A stretch of 64,000 bases of DNA from Manihot esculenta (GCF_001659605.2 NC_035169.2:19282263-19346262), one strand, 5' to 3'; counted from the stretch's first letter, positions 23,904 through 37,126 are shown. Numbers and translations: made by a program. Notes: generated by a model from the letters alone, not told the origin.

Positions 23904-26005
23904 TGTAACAGCCCGGAAACCGAACTGCCACCGGCACTAGGATCCAGATCGACTTAAGGTCGCCGGGACCCGTAGTAAGCCTGCTATCCTGTCTGTATAC
24001 CTGTGAAATCCCATACATGATCATACATTTGCTGTAAAAACATAAAACTTTTCTTCATTCCAAGGCTTAACCTGTGCATGCACTCTCTCTGTTCTCTACT
24101 AATCCCTACTAGAGCTCCTCATGGCTCTAGGCGGATCAAACTCAGAATGTTAAGCCTGGTTTTGCTCATAAACATACAACAATAAAGAAACATACATAAA
24201 CTGATCATGTGACTCCACAAAGGGATGACAATTCTTATAAGTCAAGCACCATTCTATACACTATACATATACATTTACATGTCCACACTAGCTATTACAC
24301 TACTCTGTACTCTTCCTGTCCCCTGCTGAATTCTCTCTGACCTCTGAACCTGCACAACTGGAGTTAGGGGAGAGGGATGAGCTACTATAGCCCAGTGAGT
24401 AGAATAGTAATAAAATAACAGGTGATAAAACATGCTCTCATGGAATGCATCACATCATCACATCACCTCGGCCGGACGGATCAAAACTCCCTCTATCTCA
24501 TCTGGGGTACCGGAGTACCATGTGCCTGGTCCCCGTAGGGCTGTTCCAGGTCTTTGTGCCTGGTCCCCGTAGGGCTGTTCCAGGTCTTTCCTCTGAGGGC
24601 TAATGAATCCTCACGAAGTCCGTGCCGTCTCACATAAGCAATGTACAAGGAGCCATGCCAAGTACAAGGATACATGCAATGCGTCATATTCGTGTACTCT
24701 AATGCACTCACCCTATTGCATAGTCATCACCTGTAGTTCTCTCTGAACTGACTCTGCAGGTTCTGACACTGGACTCACTGCGGACCTCCCTGATTCCTCT
24801 GGTCCGTACCTACACAGGTGGACTCAATTGAGGGACCAAACTCACTCAAGAACATCTCTAAGAAACTCCCCAAAACCCCTCTAACCAATCCTAAAACCAT
24901 CACATAACACATGCTAAAGAAAGCTGGACAGGGCACTTTCGGCGGCAAGTTCGGCGGTCGAAACCCCACTCCAGAGACGAAACTCATGCATGTTCGGCGG
25001 CACCTTCGGCGGCCGAAGGTCTCGTCCAGAGACGAAACTCACACACTTTCGGCGGCCGAACTCCCTCTTTCGGCGGCCGAAAGTCTCTGTCTAAACCGAA
25101 AGCCTAGCTTTCGGGGGCAACCTTTGGCAGCCGAAACTGCCTCCACAAGGGGTTCGGCGGCCGAACCTTCCTTCGGCGGCCGAACCTGGTTTTGCCCGAA
25201 GGGCAGAACCCTGCTCTGTTTCATGCAAACTTTGCCCAAAAACCTACAAACATGCATCTCAACTACTCCCAACTAGCATATCCACACATATATGCACCAA
25301 GGGGTCTAAAACTACCCTAAAACCCCAAACAAACATAGCACATAACACTTAAACATGTTTGAACACCACAAATTACCAAAAACCTCACCTAAACCTAAAC
25401 ATGCATATTACCCATACAAACTTCCTAAAACCTTTCAAAATCATCAAAGAAGCTCAGGATCTTCACTTACCTCTTACACAACTTGAGGATGAAGGATCCT
25501 AACGTGGAGATATGAAGAAAAGCTCTTCCAAAGCTCCAAGCTTCAAAACTTGGTTCTTTTGCTCAAAACCTTCATAAGTCACCAAAACTCTTAAAACTCT
25601 TGAAAGATTTGATGAAAATCATGGAAAACATGAAAGTCAACGTGGGAGAGGCTAAAACTCACCTCTGGCTGCAAGTGGAGGAGAAATAACCTCCTTCCAC
25701 CGACCCTTGGCCCTTTTATAGGTGGCTGGCCAGACCACCTTCGGCAGCCGAACGTGAAGCCGCAACCATGCAATGTTCGGCGGCCGAAAGTGACCTTCGG
25801 CGGCCGAAAGTGACCTTCGGCGGCCGAACCTTTGCAGTTCTCCCTTGTTCCTTTTCTTCAAAACTCAAGTCTTTTACACTTCAAAACATGAAAACAAGGG
25901 AAAATACCTTGGCAAACATATGCATTACCCTTCTCGAGGGTTCCGACACCCGCGATTCCACCGGACGACAGGAATGCCGATGCCGGACTCGAGCCGGGTA
26001 TTACA
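23904..26005 (-). repeat. Element B 3' LTR
   Basis: 2102 bases. It has a duplicated 34-base unit (24522-24555 and 24556-24589) present once in the other LTR, and an extra 20-base palindrome unit within 25776-25828. The TATA box TATAAAAG is at 25720-25713 on the minus strand. Confidence 0.92.
25713..25720 (-). promoter_or_regulatory. TATA box, element B 3' LTR
   Basis: Minus-strand TATAAAAG in the same position relative to the palindrome cluster as in the other LTRs. Confidence 0.65.
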
Positions 26006-26018
26006 TTCTCCCCCCCTT
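26006..26018 (-). other. Polypurine tract, element B
   Basis: Minus-strand AAGGGGGGGAGAA abutting the 3' LTR. Confidence 0.9.
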
Positions 26019-26020
26019 AA

Positions 26021-26042
26021 GAACATTCGTCCCCGAATGTCC
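26021..26042 (-). other. Stem-loop next to polypurine tract, element B
   Basis: On the minus strand GGACATTCG pairs with CGAATGTTC around the loop GGGA. One A-U pair of the relatives is a G-U pair here, so the stem survives in RNA. Confidence 0.6.
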
Positions 26043-26083
26043 CTCACACAACATAAACACATAGAAAAAGGGGAAAACTAACC

Positions 26084-29000
26084 TTAAAACAGATATGGGT
26101 ATTGCTGGAGCATGGATTCCCGAGTCTCCCAAGTGCACTCTTCTAGGTTGTGGTTGTTCCATAGCACTTTCACCATTGGTATCTCCTTGTTTCTCAGCTT
26201 TCTGATCTGGGTGTCCAGGATCCGTACTGGCTGCTCTACATAGGTGAGATCATTTAAGATTTCCACCTCAGGTTCACTAAGAACCTTCTCTGGATCTGAC
26301 ACAAACTTTCGCAACATAGAAACATGGAATACCGGGTGAATTCTTTCCATAGAAGCCGGTAAATCTAGCTTATACGACACAGGTCCGATCTTCTGCAAGA
26401 TCTCAAAGGGACCAATGTACCATGGGGCCAGTTTACCTTTCTTCCCAAATCGAACCACTCCCTTCATTGGAGACACCTTGAGCAATACCATATCCCCCTC
26501 CTAGAAGTCTATCTGCTTCCTACGGATGTCTGCATAGCTTTTCTGTCTGCTTACAGCTGTTCTGATCCGCTCTCTGATGATAGGCACTAACTTGCTGGTT
26601 AGCTCAACTAACTCTGGCCCTGCAAGAGTTTTCTCTCCTACCTCTTCCCAGCAAACAGGTGTTCGGCACTTCCTCCCATACAAAGCTTCATAAGGGGCCA
26701 TCCCTATGCTAGCATGATGGCTGTTGTTGTAGGCAAACTCCACCAGAGATAGATGCTGCCTCCAAGAACCGCCAAAGTCTAACACACACATTCTCAGCAT
26801 ATCTTCAATGGTCTGGATGGTTCTCTCTGACTGACCGTCTGTCTGTGGATGGAAAGCAGTGCTGAAATCCAACCTTGTGCCCATTTCCGTTTGCAGACTC
26901 CGCCAAAACCTGGAGGTGAATTGAGGTCCTCGATCGGATACGATCGACACTGGAACTCCATGCAACCTTACTATCTCGTCTACATACACCTGCGCCAACT
27001 TGTCCACCGAGTAGTTACTCCTAACTGGAATGAAGTGAGCAGATTTCGTGAGTCTATCCACAATCACCCAGATGGAGTCTAGTCTATTAGACGTCGCCGG
27101 TAATCCCACTACAAAATCCATCGCTATGTTCTCCCATTTCCACTCTGGGATCGGCAGTGGGTTAAGCATTCCAGCCGGCTTCTGGTGCTCTAGCTTCACC
27201 CTTTGACATGTCTCGCAGGCTGACACGAACTGTGCCACTTCTCTCTTCATTGCTGGCCACCAATACACCCTTCTCAGATCTTGATACATCTTGGTGGCTC
27301 CCGGGTGAATGCTATACCGCGCATTATGAGCTTCCCTCATAATGTCTGCCTTCAAACTGCTATCATCTGGTACACATAACCTCTTACCATGCCGAAGAAT
27401 CCCCTCACCGTCAAATCTGAACTCTGCACTGTTGCCAGACTGAACAGTCCTGGCAATCTTCACTAACTCGGGGTCTTCGTGCTGTTTCAGAGCCACTTGC
27501 TCTAGAAACACTGGTGTCACTCTCATCTGTGCGAGCAAAGCACCTGTACCAGATAACTGCAACTGTAACCCTTCTTCCACGAGCTTGTAGAAATCCTTCA
27601 CCACCGGTCTTCTCTCTACTACAATGTGGGATAAACTGCCAAGTGACTTTCGGCTTAAGGCATCAGCTACAACATTAGCCTTGCCCGGATGATACTGGAT
27701 CTTACAATCATAATCACTGAGCAATTCTACCCACCGTCTCTGCCTCAAGTTTAACTCTCTCTGACTTAAGATGTGCTGCAGGCTCTTATGATCCGTATAG
27801 ATCTCACACTTTACCCCATAGAGGTAATGCCTCCACATCTTAAGTGCAAAGATAACAGCTGCCATCTCTAGATCGTGTGTCGGGTAATTGCGCTCGTGCT
27901 TCTTCAGCTGTCTAGAAGCATAAGCTATCACTCTGTCATTCTGCATCAACACACAACCTAATCCCACTCTGGATGCATCACAGAACACTGTGAAATCTTC
28001 ATCACTGATCGGCAGAGCTAACACCGGTGCTGAAGTCAACTGTCTCTTCAACTCTACAAAACTCTCCTCACATTCCTCTGACCACACAAACTTCTGATTC
28101 TTTCTGGTCAGTCTGGTCATAGGAGCAGCTATCTTCGAGAAGTCCTGAACAAACCTCCGATAGTAGCCGGCCAAACCCAAAAAACTCTTGATCTCTGTCA
28201 CTGTAGTGGGTGTAGGCCAGTTGGCTACTGCCTCTACCTTTTTGGGATCTACTGCTATGCCTTCCTCTGATACGACATGTCCCAAAAAGGCAATACTCTT
28301 TAGCCAGAACTCACACTTGGAGAACTTGGCATACAAGCCATGCTCTCGCAAGGTTTGCAAAACTAGTCTCAGATGCTGGGCATGCTCCTCCGCATTCCTG
28401 GAGTACACCAAGATATCATCTATAAAGACGATCACAAAACGATCCAAGTACTCCCGGAAAACCCTGTTCATGAGATCCATGAATGCTGCAGGGGCGTTAG
28501 TCAACCCGAACGGCATCACAAGGAACTCATAATGCCCATATCTGGTTCTGAAAGCAGTTTTGGATACATCTCCTTCCCTAATCTTCAACTGGTGGTATCC
28601 GGATCTCAGATCTATTTTAGAAAAACAACCTGCTCCTGGCAGCTGGTCGAATAGATCATCGATCCTGGGTAAAGGATACTTGTTTTTAATAGTGACTTTG
28701 TTCAACTGTCTGTAGTCGACACAAAGTCTCAGAGGTCCATCCTTCTTCCTGACAAATAATACTGGAGCACCCCAGGGTGAGGTACTCGGGCGGATGAAAC
28801 CCTTAGCTACCAAATCCTGTAACTGCTCTTTCAACTCTCACAACTCTGCTGGTGCCATCCTGTAGGGAGGAATAGAGATCGGTCTGGCATTGGGCATCAA
28901 CTCAATCTCGAACTCTATTTCCCTATCTGGTGGCAGTCCTGGAAGCTCTTCAGGAAACAAATTTGGGAAGTCTCTAACAACTGGTACTGAGGATGGTTCC

Positions 29001-31029
29001 CTAACCTGACTGTCTAGCTCTCTCACCAAAGCTAGGAACCCCTGACACCCCTTCCTTAACATCCTATGAGCCTGGAGGGCTGATATCAAACCCCTAGGTG
29101 TCCCTCTCCTGTCTCCTCTGAAAACACACTCTGACCCATCCTGGTCTCTGACACTGACTACCTTGTCTCTACAGTTCAGGGTAGCATCATACGTAGATAA
29201 CCAGTCCATCCCTAGAATGACATCAAAATCTGTCAACTCTAGAACCACCAGGTCAGCTGGAAGGTATCTACCCTCTATGCACACTGGACTGAACCGACAG
29301 ACTGACTCTGCCAAAGATGGATCACATTTGGGTCACTGACCCATAGAGGACACTCTAACTCAGACACCATCAGACCCAACCTCTCTGCAGCTCTAAAAGA
29401 AATGAAAGAGTGAGAAGCACCGGGGTCCATTAAAGCATACACCTCTGAACACCCAATGATGAGATTACCTGACACCACCGTGTTCGACGTGTCTGCCTCC
29501 TGCTGAGTCAGGGTGAAAATCCATGCTGGGGCTGACGGACCTGCACCTCGGGAACCCATCCCTGATGAAGAGGCTGCCCCTCTTCCTCTTCCTCTGCCAC
29601 TGCTTGGTGGTATGGCTGAAGCTACGGGCTGTACTACACTGCCCGCACTCATCTGCTGGGATGGTGCAACCAAAGTCGCCTGAGGACATTCTCGTGCATA
29701 ATGTCCCTCCTGCCCACATCTATAGCAGGCTGTGGATCCCAACTGACAAGCTCCTCTATGCTGTTTGCCACACCTCTTGCACACTGGAAAATCTGCGCCA
29801 GAACTGGAGCCACTACTCATTCCCAGACTCGACTTAAGCCTGTTCCATAACTTGCCTCTCTTTCCTCTGAATTTCTCCCATCTCTTCTTACTTGCACTTG
29901 CTGTACTCTGTGAGGAGGAACCTGGTTTAACACCAGAAGACTGTGCCTTGACTACACCTTGACTTATGGCACTGGCCTCCATCTTTCTAGCAGCATCCAC
30001 AATAGAGTGGAAACTTTCCTTCTCCGCATGAAGAATCAAAGAGAAATACCTGGGATGAAGCCTTGTGGCATATCTCTTTGCCTTCTTCTGATCTGTATCA
30101 TATGCCTGACCGACATATGGCAACAATTCCAGGAACTTATCTGTATATTCATCAACGCTCATCTCCTCCGTCTGTCGCAACTGCTCAAACTCCACAACCT
30201 TTAGTTCCCTGGAACTGTCAGGAAAAGCCCATCCATCAAATTCGTTGGCGAACTCTTCCCATGTCATACTCTCAAGTCTCGGGTCCACATAGTTCTTGAA
30301 CCATTCTCTAGCTTTCTTACACTTTAAAGTGAACCCTGCCATCTCAATGGCTCTACCGTCATCAGCTCCCAACTCACTTGTTATCATTCTGACTGCACTG
30401 AGATACTCAAAGGGATCATCTCCTATATTGAATTTAGGAGCATCCAACTTTAAGTACTCGGTCATCTTCACCTTACTTCCCCCTGAAGAACTGGGTTGCT
30501 GTGCTTCCACAACAGGGGCTACTGGTTCAGGAGGTGGTGGTGGAGGAACGGGTTCCCTCACTTCAGGCTGTACTGGACTTGGATGAACAGGTGGGGGTGG
30601 ATACATGTGATATGGTGGATAAAAGGAAGGATAGGGCATATATGGCATGTAGGATGGATATGGGGCAAAGCTGGAGTAATCTGACGTGCCTCCCATCGGA
30701 TACTCTGGGTCCTGAGGAAAGGGTGGATAGCCAAACCCCGAGGCCGGCATGCCTCCCTGGGACTCCCCCATACCTTCTTCTGACCTTCCTACACCCATGC
30801 TTACATCTCTACTCTGATCCTCTTCCATCACACCTCTTTCTTCTACTGACCTTCCCCCTCTGCTTACTCCTCTCCTGCTCTCGTCAGAAGACCGTCTAGG
30901 GTCTCGTGACGTTCCTTCCCTGCTTGACCTGTGCGATCGTGTCCTTGGCAAGGCAGGTGGACGAGCAGCTGTACCCTCACTTACAGGTGGGACTCCAGTC
31001 AATCTCGCGGATCGACGAGTTCCTCGCAT
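26084..31029 (-). pseudogene. Element B gag-pol polyprotein, frameshift plus two stops
   Basis: The frame starts [15 protein letters not shown] at 31029 and ends at a TAA at 26084-26086, about 1648 codons. Gag has two zinc knuckles (the second is [14 protein letters not shown]). Protease DPGASHSF, reverse transcriptase FIDD, all four RNase H acidic residues and the integrase zinc and DDE residues are intact. A one-base deletion near 29333 shifts the frame just after the protease active site. A TGA at 28838-28840 lies before the reverse transcriptase core, where relatives have Lys. A TAG at 26501-26503 lies between integrase and the chromodomain-like tail, where relatives have Gln. Each lesion alone would stop a full polyprotein. 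With LTRs this young, the copy may have been moved by proteins from an intact relative, or the lesions may be recent. Confidence 0.92.
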
Positions 31030-31223
31030 CTTCACTCTCTGGGAAACAACAAATCACATAACACATTAGCAACACATCAAACACATGCACATGCATAACT
31101 CATGGCATTGCACATCAGCATAACATCCTATCCTCGTGGACATGTTTTTCCTATGGTGCTTGACCTGATAAACCTCTCTATGAGCCCAACTCTCTCTATA
31201 TAGGTCCGACCATATGAACCTAG
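31030..31223 (-). other. Element B leader
   Basis: Non-coding leader between primer site and gag. On the minus strand it ends in an acceptor-like TTGTTTCCCAG about nine bases before the ATG. A GTG at 31035-31033 would add two residues but is not a likely eukaryotic start. Confidence 0.55.
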
Positions 31224-31236
31224 GGCTCTGATACCA
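31224..31236 (-). other. Primer binding site, element B
   Basis: Minus-strand TGGTATCAGAGCC, three bases inside the 5' LTR. Confidence 0.88.
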
Positions 31237-31239
31237 ATC

Positions 31240-33283
31240 TGTAACAGCCCGGAAACTGAACTGCCACCGGCACTAGGATCCAGATCGACTTAAGGTCGCC
31301 GGGACCCGTAGTAAGCCTGCTATCCTGTCTGTATACCTGTGAAATCCCATACATGATCATACATTTGCTGTAAAAACATAAAACTTTTCTTCATTCCAAG
31401 GCTTAACCTGTGCATGCACTCTCTCTGTTCTCTACTAATCCCTACTAGAGCTCCTCATGGCTCTAGGCGGATCAAACTCAGAATGTTAAGCCTGGTTTTG
31501 CTCATAAACATACAACAATAAAGAAACATACATAAACTGATCATGTGACTCCACAAAGGGATGACAATTCTTATAAGTCAAGCACCATTCTATACACTAT
31601 ACATATACATTTACATGTCCACACTAGCTATTACACTACTCTGTACTCTTCCTGTCCCCTGCTGAATTCTCTCTGACCTCTGAACCTGCACAACTGGAGT
31701 TAGGGGAGAGGGATGAGCTACTATAGCCCAGTGAGTAGAATAGTAATAAAATAACAGGTGATAAAACATGCTCTCATGGAATGCATCACATCATCACATC
31801 ACCTCGGCCGGACGGATCAAAACTCCCTCTATCTCATCTGGGGTACCGGAGTACCATGTGCCTGGTCCCCGTAGGGCTGTTCCAGGTCTTTCCTCTGAAG
31901 GCTAATGAATCCTCACGAAGTCCGTGCCGTCTCACATAAGCAACAAGGAGCCATGCCAAGTACAAGGATACATGCAATGCGTCATATTCGTGTACTCTAA
32001 TGCACTCACCCTATTGCATAGTCATCACCTGTAGTTCTCTCTGAACTGACTCTGCAGGTTCTGACACTAGACTCACTGCGGACCTCCCTGATTCCTCTGG
32101 TCCGTACCTACACAGGTGGACTCAATTGAGGGACCAAACTCACTCAAGAACATCTCTAAGAAACTCCCCAAAACCCCTCTAACCAATCCTAAAACCATCA
32201 CATAACACATGCTAAAGAAAGCTGGACAGGGCACTTTCGGCGGCAAGTTCGGCGGCCGAAACCCCACTCCAGAGACGAAACTCATGCATGTTCGGCGGCA
32301 CCTTCGGCGGCCGAAGGTCTCGTCCAGAGACGAAACTCACACACTTTCGGCGGCCGAACTCCCTCTTTCGGCGGCCGAAAGTCTCTGTCTAAACCGAAAG
32401 CCTAGCTTTCGGGGGCAACCTTTGGCAGCCGAAACTGCCTCCACAAGGGGTTCGGCGGCCGAACCTTCCTTCGGCGGCCGAACCTGGTTTTGCCCGAAGG
32501 GCAGAACCCTGCTCTGTTTCATGCAAACTTTGCCCAAAAACCTACAAACATGCATCTCAACTACTCCCAACTAGCATATCCACACATATATGCACCAAGG
32601 GGTCTAAAACTACCCTAAAACCCCAAACAAACATAGCACATAACACTTAAACATGTTTGAACACCACAAATCACCAAAAACCTCACCTAAACCTAAACAT
32701 GCATATTACCCATACAAACTTCCTAAAACCTTTCAAAATCATCAAAGAAGCTCAGGATCTTCACTTACCTCTTACACAACTTGAGGATGAAGGATCCTAA
32801 CGTGGAGATATGAAGAAAAGCTCTTCCAAAGCTCCAAGCTTCAAAACTTGGTTCTTTTGCTCAAAACCTTCATAAGTCACCAAAACTCTTAAAACTCTTG
32901 AAAGATTTGATGAAAATCATGGAAAACATGAAAGTCAACGTGGGAGAGGCTGAAACTCACCTCTGGCTGCAAGTGGAGGAGAAATAACCTCCTTCCACCG
33001 ACCCTTGGCCCTTTTATAGGTGGCTGGCCAGACCACCTTCGGCAGCCGAACGTGAAGCCGCAACCATGCAATGTTCGGCGGCCGAAAGTGACCTTCGGCG
33101 GCCGAACCTTTGCAGTTCTCCCTTGTTCCTTTTCTTCAAAACTCAAGTCTTTTACACTTCAAAACATGAAAACAAGTGAAAATACCTTGGCAAACATATG
33201 CATTACCCTTCTCGAGGGTTCCGACACCCGCGATTCCACCGGACGACAGGAATGCCGATGCCGGACTCGAGCCGGGTATTACA
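31240..33283 (-). repeat. Element B 5' LTR
   Basis: 2044 bases, near-identical to 23904-26005 apart from the repeat-unit differences. TATAAAAG lies at 33018-33011 on the minus strand. It is followed on the plus strand by the target duplication CATAC. Confidence 0.92.
33011..33018 (-). promoter_or_regulatory. TATA box, element B 5' LTR
   Basis: Minus-strand TATAAAAG. Being in the 5' LTR it would drive the genomic transcript. Confidence 0.68.
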
Positions 33284-33288
33284 CATAC

Positions 33289-33844
33289 TGCATTTGCTGT
33301 GATGATGTTTTCATATTTCCAAGCGAAAACATGTTATGTTCCTGAAAAATACACTTGAGTCATATAGGATTGGATTAGTCATGATTGGATTCATCCTAGC
33401 TTAGTGCTTTGACATTCCTGAGGCATAGGAAAGTAAAAAAAGAAAAAAGAAAAGTGGACTAATGACACTTAAAAACACCTATATCAAATGGATTAGTGAT
33501 CCAAATCTACTAATTTTTTTTTTCCTTTTTTAGCTCCTATTCTAATCCATTGCCAAAATATTCCACTGTAAATAAAAAATGACAAATGGATAATGAGATT
33601 TTAAAAAGTACTAATTTGATAAGGATGTCTTTAGGACACCTATTATAGGACTTTTTTTTGGGTTTTTTGCTCTATCAATGGCAAGCATTAAATGTTGGCA
33701 ATCTTCATAGACCTCGCATGAATAAAAATAATTTCAAAACTAAAGAATTTCATTATTTTCATTTGAGACAGAATGATGAGTTTGAATTTCCTTGTAAATT
33801 CATAGGGCAAATGACAACTACTGATTTGTTATGTCTATCCTTAT
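33289..33844. other. AT-rich spacer, nothing recognised
   Basis: This is the continuation of the DNA interrupted by element B, up to the LTR at 33845. A 72-codon frame at 33658-33876 crosses that LTR boundary and has no recognisable motif. Confidence 0.5.
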
Positions 33845-34485
33845 TGTCACAGTTTCGGATTTTAGCAATCGCCTAGAACCGTGCGGCACTTGACTTGAAC
33901 GCCTTTAAGCCAAGTCAGCCTTAAGAATCACTCGATACCTTGTAAACATGAATATCCTTATTAGTCAAGGTTATATAAACGGACAACGAAGTCAGCAGTC
34001 AGCAGGCAGCATTCCATCAGATGCCTCACAGTAGGCACAAAAGGTAAGAACTGAACATGAGAATTCATGAACAAGCTACTTATTTTATTCCAGGGGTAAA
34101 ATAGTAATTATACATTATTATCGACGCCATCGTTATAATAATTCTCACCTCCCTTGTAGACAGGAGGACGATCTACAAGGAGGGAAGGCACAACTCAGGA
34201 TCTCCGTAGGCCTACGATAGCTAACTGGGCTCAGTCCTAGCTGGTGGCGAACTAGTCACTCCCCCCCTAAAGAGCCTTAGGAACAATTATGCTTGTGACA
34301 GGAGGAGACATCAACATGTCTCATATGACACCCCCCAAAATAAATACATGGAAAGGAATTACAACAAATTGTCTCGGCTCTTATCTTCCTACTAATTTCT
34401 ACTAATTTATCCCACTATTGCTTCCTGGGAATTTCAATGTTGGAAAATTACAATTTTGGTCCCTGAAAACTCTATGACCTTGACA
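33845..34485 (-). repeat. LTR of an unclassified minus-strand retrotransposon
   Basis: 641 bases, TG...CA on both strands: TGTCACAG at the left and CCTTGACA at the right. On the minus strand it starts TGTCAAGG and follows a polypurine tract, so it is a 3' LTR. It is unrelated in sequence to the Tekay-type LTRs. The family is not assigned. Confidence 0.65.
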
Positions 34486-34498
34486 CTCCCCCACTTAA
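34486..34498 (-). other. Polypurine tract of the unclassified element
   Basis: Minus-strand TTAAGTGGGGGAG directly abuts the LTR. Confidence 0.65.
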
Positions 34499-36255
34499 AC
34501 GATCGACGTCCTCGTCGACTGGGCTTGTTGGGATTCTTCAATCTTTGAGTTCGATGCTTTTAGGCTTGCTCTCAATGTAATCCGATCTTAGTCCTGCTTG
34601 ATTAAAATGTTGGACAATCTTAATCTTTGGTATGAGATCCTTTAGTTCTCGGTATCTCTCCCCCTCAATTGATCTTTGTGAGCTGCTAGCTCTTATTAAT
34701 GATGAAACAACAAAAGCTCTATCTTCGGTTGGTAAATGTTCTGCCCTTGATTGCAAATGCTGCAAAAAGTTGTTATTTCACTCCTCCGCACGAACTTATT
34801 GCCTGAACTCGTTGATTGTCGGTTCTTTTCCCCTTAACCTGTCTCGCCATTACTTGACTTTAACTATTGACCTTGCTCCTTGCCTCAAAAAGTATGACCC
34901 TATCATACAACAAGTCTACCAACCTCCGTACACTCATGCCCTCCCGGCATCATGATCAACCTATAATAATCTTATAAGAAAGGTTAGTATTAGGTTCTAA
35001 TACGAATTAATATAGCAAGTCATTTAGAATGCAATACACTATGAATAACAGGTATGCCACCAACACTTGACCACTAAGGCTTGAACTGCCTTTACCCATC
35101 TCCTTGACCCAACACAACCTTCTTCCACTTGTAGCGAGGCTCGGCGAATTCTGCTATGAAATCGGTGTCCCCACTTTCAAAAAGGAGTTCACTCAGCACT
35201 CTCCTCCTCTTTTGTATGTCTTATGGTCCTCCCCTTGATGAGCTATGGTATTCTATACACTTTACCTCCTTTTCTCTACTTAAGAATGTAGTTTACTCAA
35301 ATGCCTACAAAAGATGCACATTACACAAAATATTCATGACAACTAAAAGTGGCATTTTCTTGTTGAAACCTATGAAAAACATAAATCTACTCAAGACAAT
35401 TATTAAGATTGACTATACACGAAGTAATTAATACCATCATTATGAATCAACACTAAGAGAATACTAGAAGATACTCCCTTTTATTATACTGCTTTCACCA
35501 CTGCTCACAACATTGACCTGCCTCATCAACTTGCCTCAAGCAACCTGTGCTTCTTGACCTATCTCGGCTCTCCTCCACGTTGGTCCACTTGTGAGAGCTT
35601 TTGTTTTGCCATTACATCTCTTTCCTGCCCAATGACAAAGGTAGGACTAAACTTGTCCTTTTAATACTACACATTATCTTTCAATCCCTTCTACTGAAGC
35701 TATACATTATTATATGTTCGCAAAATCTGTTAGCACCAACTTATCAAGTCCCACATCTCGAGGAACCTGACTCAATACTACACAAAATATCTAGAAAATG
35801 AATAGCTAAATAAAGTAAGATAAAGAATGATATCAAGAAACATAAAAATATTATACTTATCTAATGTGAGAGGGTTCCCTCTCATTAGATTCCCTTCTCT
35901 CGTACTGAATTATCATCAAGGGGAACAACATCTTATATTTACCTTGAGCACCAAACTCTTTTTGACCAGTTCCATGGCCCTCCCTTCTGTCAGTTTTCCC
36001 TTATCCTCCTTCTTCCCTTTTGTCGTAGGATGAGTGAATTATTTCTTTTCACAATGTTGTTGCTCCCAATGGCATTCGATACAAATCTCGCTCAATGTTA
36101 CTCTACATTCCTCTTGGCTGTCCTATCAAAATGTTTACTTACCTCAAAGAGAACAAACATGTGCTCGACGACCATAGTTGGTTGAAACTTATCATACACT
36201 ATTTTCGTACTCTTGTAATTGTTGTTTTCTCTTTTTTTTTTCCCTCTGGACTCCC
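34499..36255 (-). mobile_element. Internal remnant of the unclassified retrotransposon
   Basis: About 1.76 kb upstream (minus strand) of the 641-base LTR. It probably belongs to the same element because it joins its polypurine tract without a break. It has no intact frame and no reverse transcriptase or integrase motif. A 75-codon minus frame at 34538-34765 is Ser/Arg/Glu-rich and unassigned. It is cut off by the insertion of element D; whether it resumes beyond the window is unknown. Confidence 0.4.
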
Positions 36256-36527
36256 ATCTATGTAATACCCGGCTAGAGTCCGGCATCGGAATTCCTGTCG
36301 TCCGGTGGAATCCAGGATGTCGGAATTCTCTAGAAGGATAAGAGTTATATTTTTCTAAAGTAATGTAGTATGTTTTACTGTTTTTAAGCTAAAATGAAAA
36401 GAGGTTTTGCAAGAAAAGAACCAAGGCAGAAAAGCCAGGTTCGGCCGCCGAAGGTGACATTCGGCCGCCGAACTTGCATGGCTTTCGGTTTCACGATAGG
36501 CCGCCGAAGGTGGTCTGGCCAGCCACC

Positions 36528-36535
36528 TATAAAAG
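36528..36535 (+). promoter_or_regulatory. TATA box, element D 5' LTR
   Basis: TATAAAAG following GCCACC, in the position shared by the other LTRs. Confidence 0.68.
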
Positions 36536-37056
36536 GCCCTCAGTCGGTTGAACGGATAAGAATGAGTTTATCTTTTCACTTTCTGAGGTGAGACTCTGTC
36601 TTTCTTAAGGTTTCTTCATGTTTTCATTACATCTTGCAAAGATTTGATTGATTTTTATGTTATTTTGAAGGTTTTGAGCTAAAAACACAAAGTTGTGAAG
36701 TTTGGAGAGTTTGAAGGAGAGTTGCTCCAAAACTCCACGTTAGGATCGTTCATCTTCTTGGTTTCAAGAGGTAAGTGAAGATCCTGAGCTTGTTTTCATG
36801 ATTTATGGAAGATTTTTGAGGTTTTGGGGGAGAGTTGCATGCTTAGGGTAAAAGAGAGTTTTTTTGATATTTTTGTGAGCAAAGCTTGTATATGTGTTAT
36901 ATGTTTTGTGTTGTTGGGGTTTTAAGGTAGTTTCTGACCCCTTTGAGCATATACTTGGGTGTATGCATGTTGAGGAGTTGAGGTGTTGAGTTGGAGGAAG
37001 ATTGGTGCGTTTTGGCGTGAGGCAGAGCAAGGTTTTGCCTTGCTGATGAACCCAGC

Positions 37057-37126
37057 TTCGGCCGCCGAAGAATGGTTCGGCCACCGAAGAATGGTTCGGC
37101 CGCCGAAGAATGGTTCGACCGCCGAA
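37057..37126 (+). repeat. Tandem palindrome array in LTR D
   Basis: Four units of about 19 bases, TTCGGCCGCCGAAGAATGG, with changes in units two and four at CpG positions. Confidence 0.85.

Larger units (their letters stand above)
23904..33283 (-). mobile_element. Element B: Tekay-type retrotransposon, young LTRs, broken coding
   Basis: Complete on the minus strand: 5' LTR 33283-31240, primer site, gag-pol, hairpin, polypurine tract and 3' LTR 26005-23904. CATAC flanks both sides (23899-23903 and 33284-33288). The LTRs differ by about seven substitutions in roughly 2.04 kb by eye, and by 58 bases of length that are fully explained by one 34-base repeat, one 20-base repeat and a 4-base indel. 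The polyprotein has a frameshift and two stops. Confidence 0.93.

Noticed and set aside
34632..34955. 107-codon plus-strand frame in the unclassified remnant
   Set aside because: No recognisable domain, and it is antisense to the orientation given by the LTR and polypurine tract.
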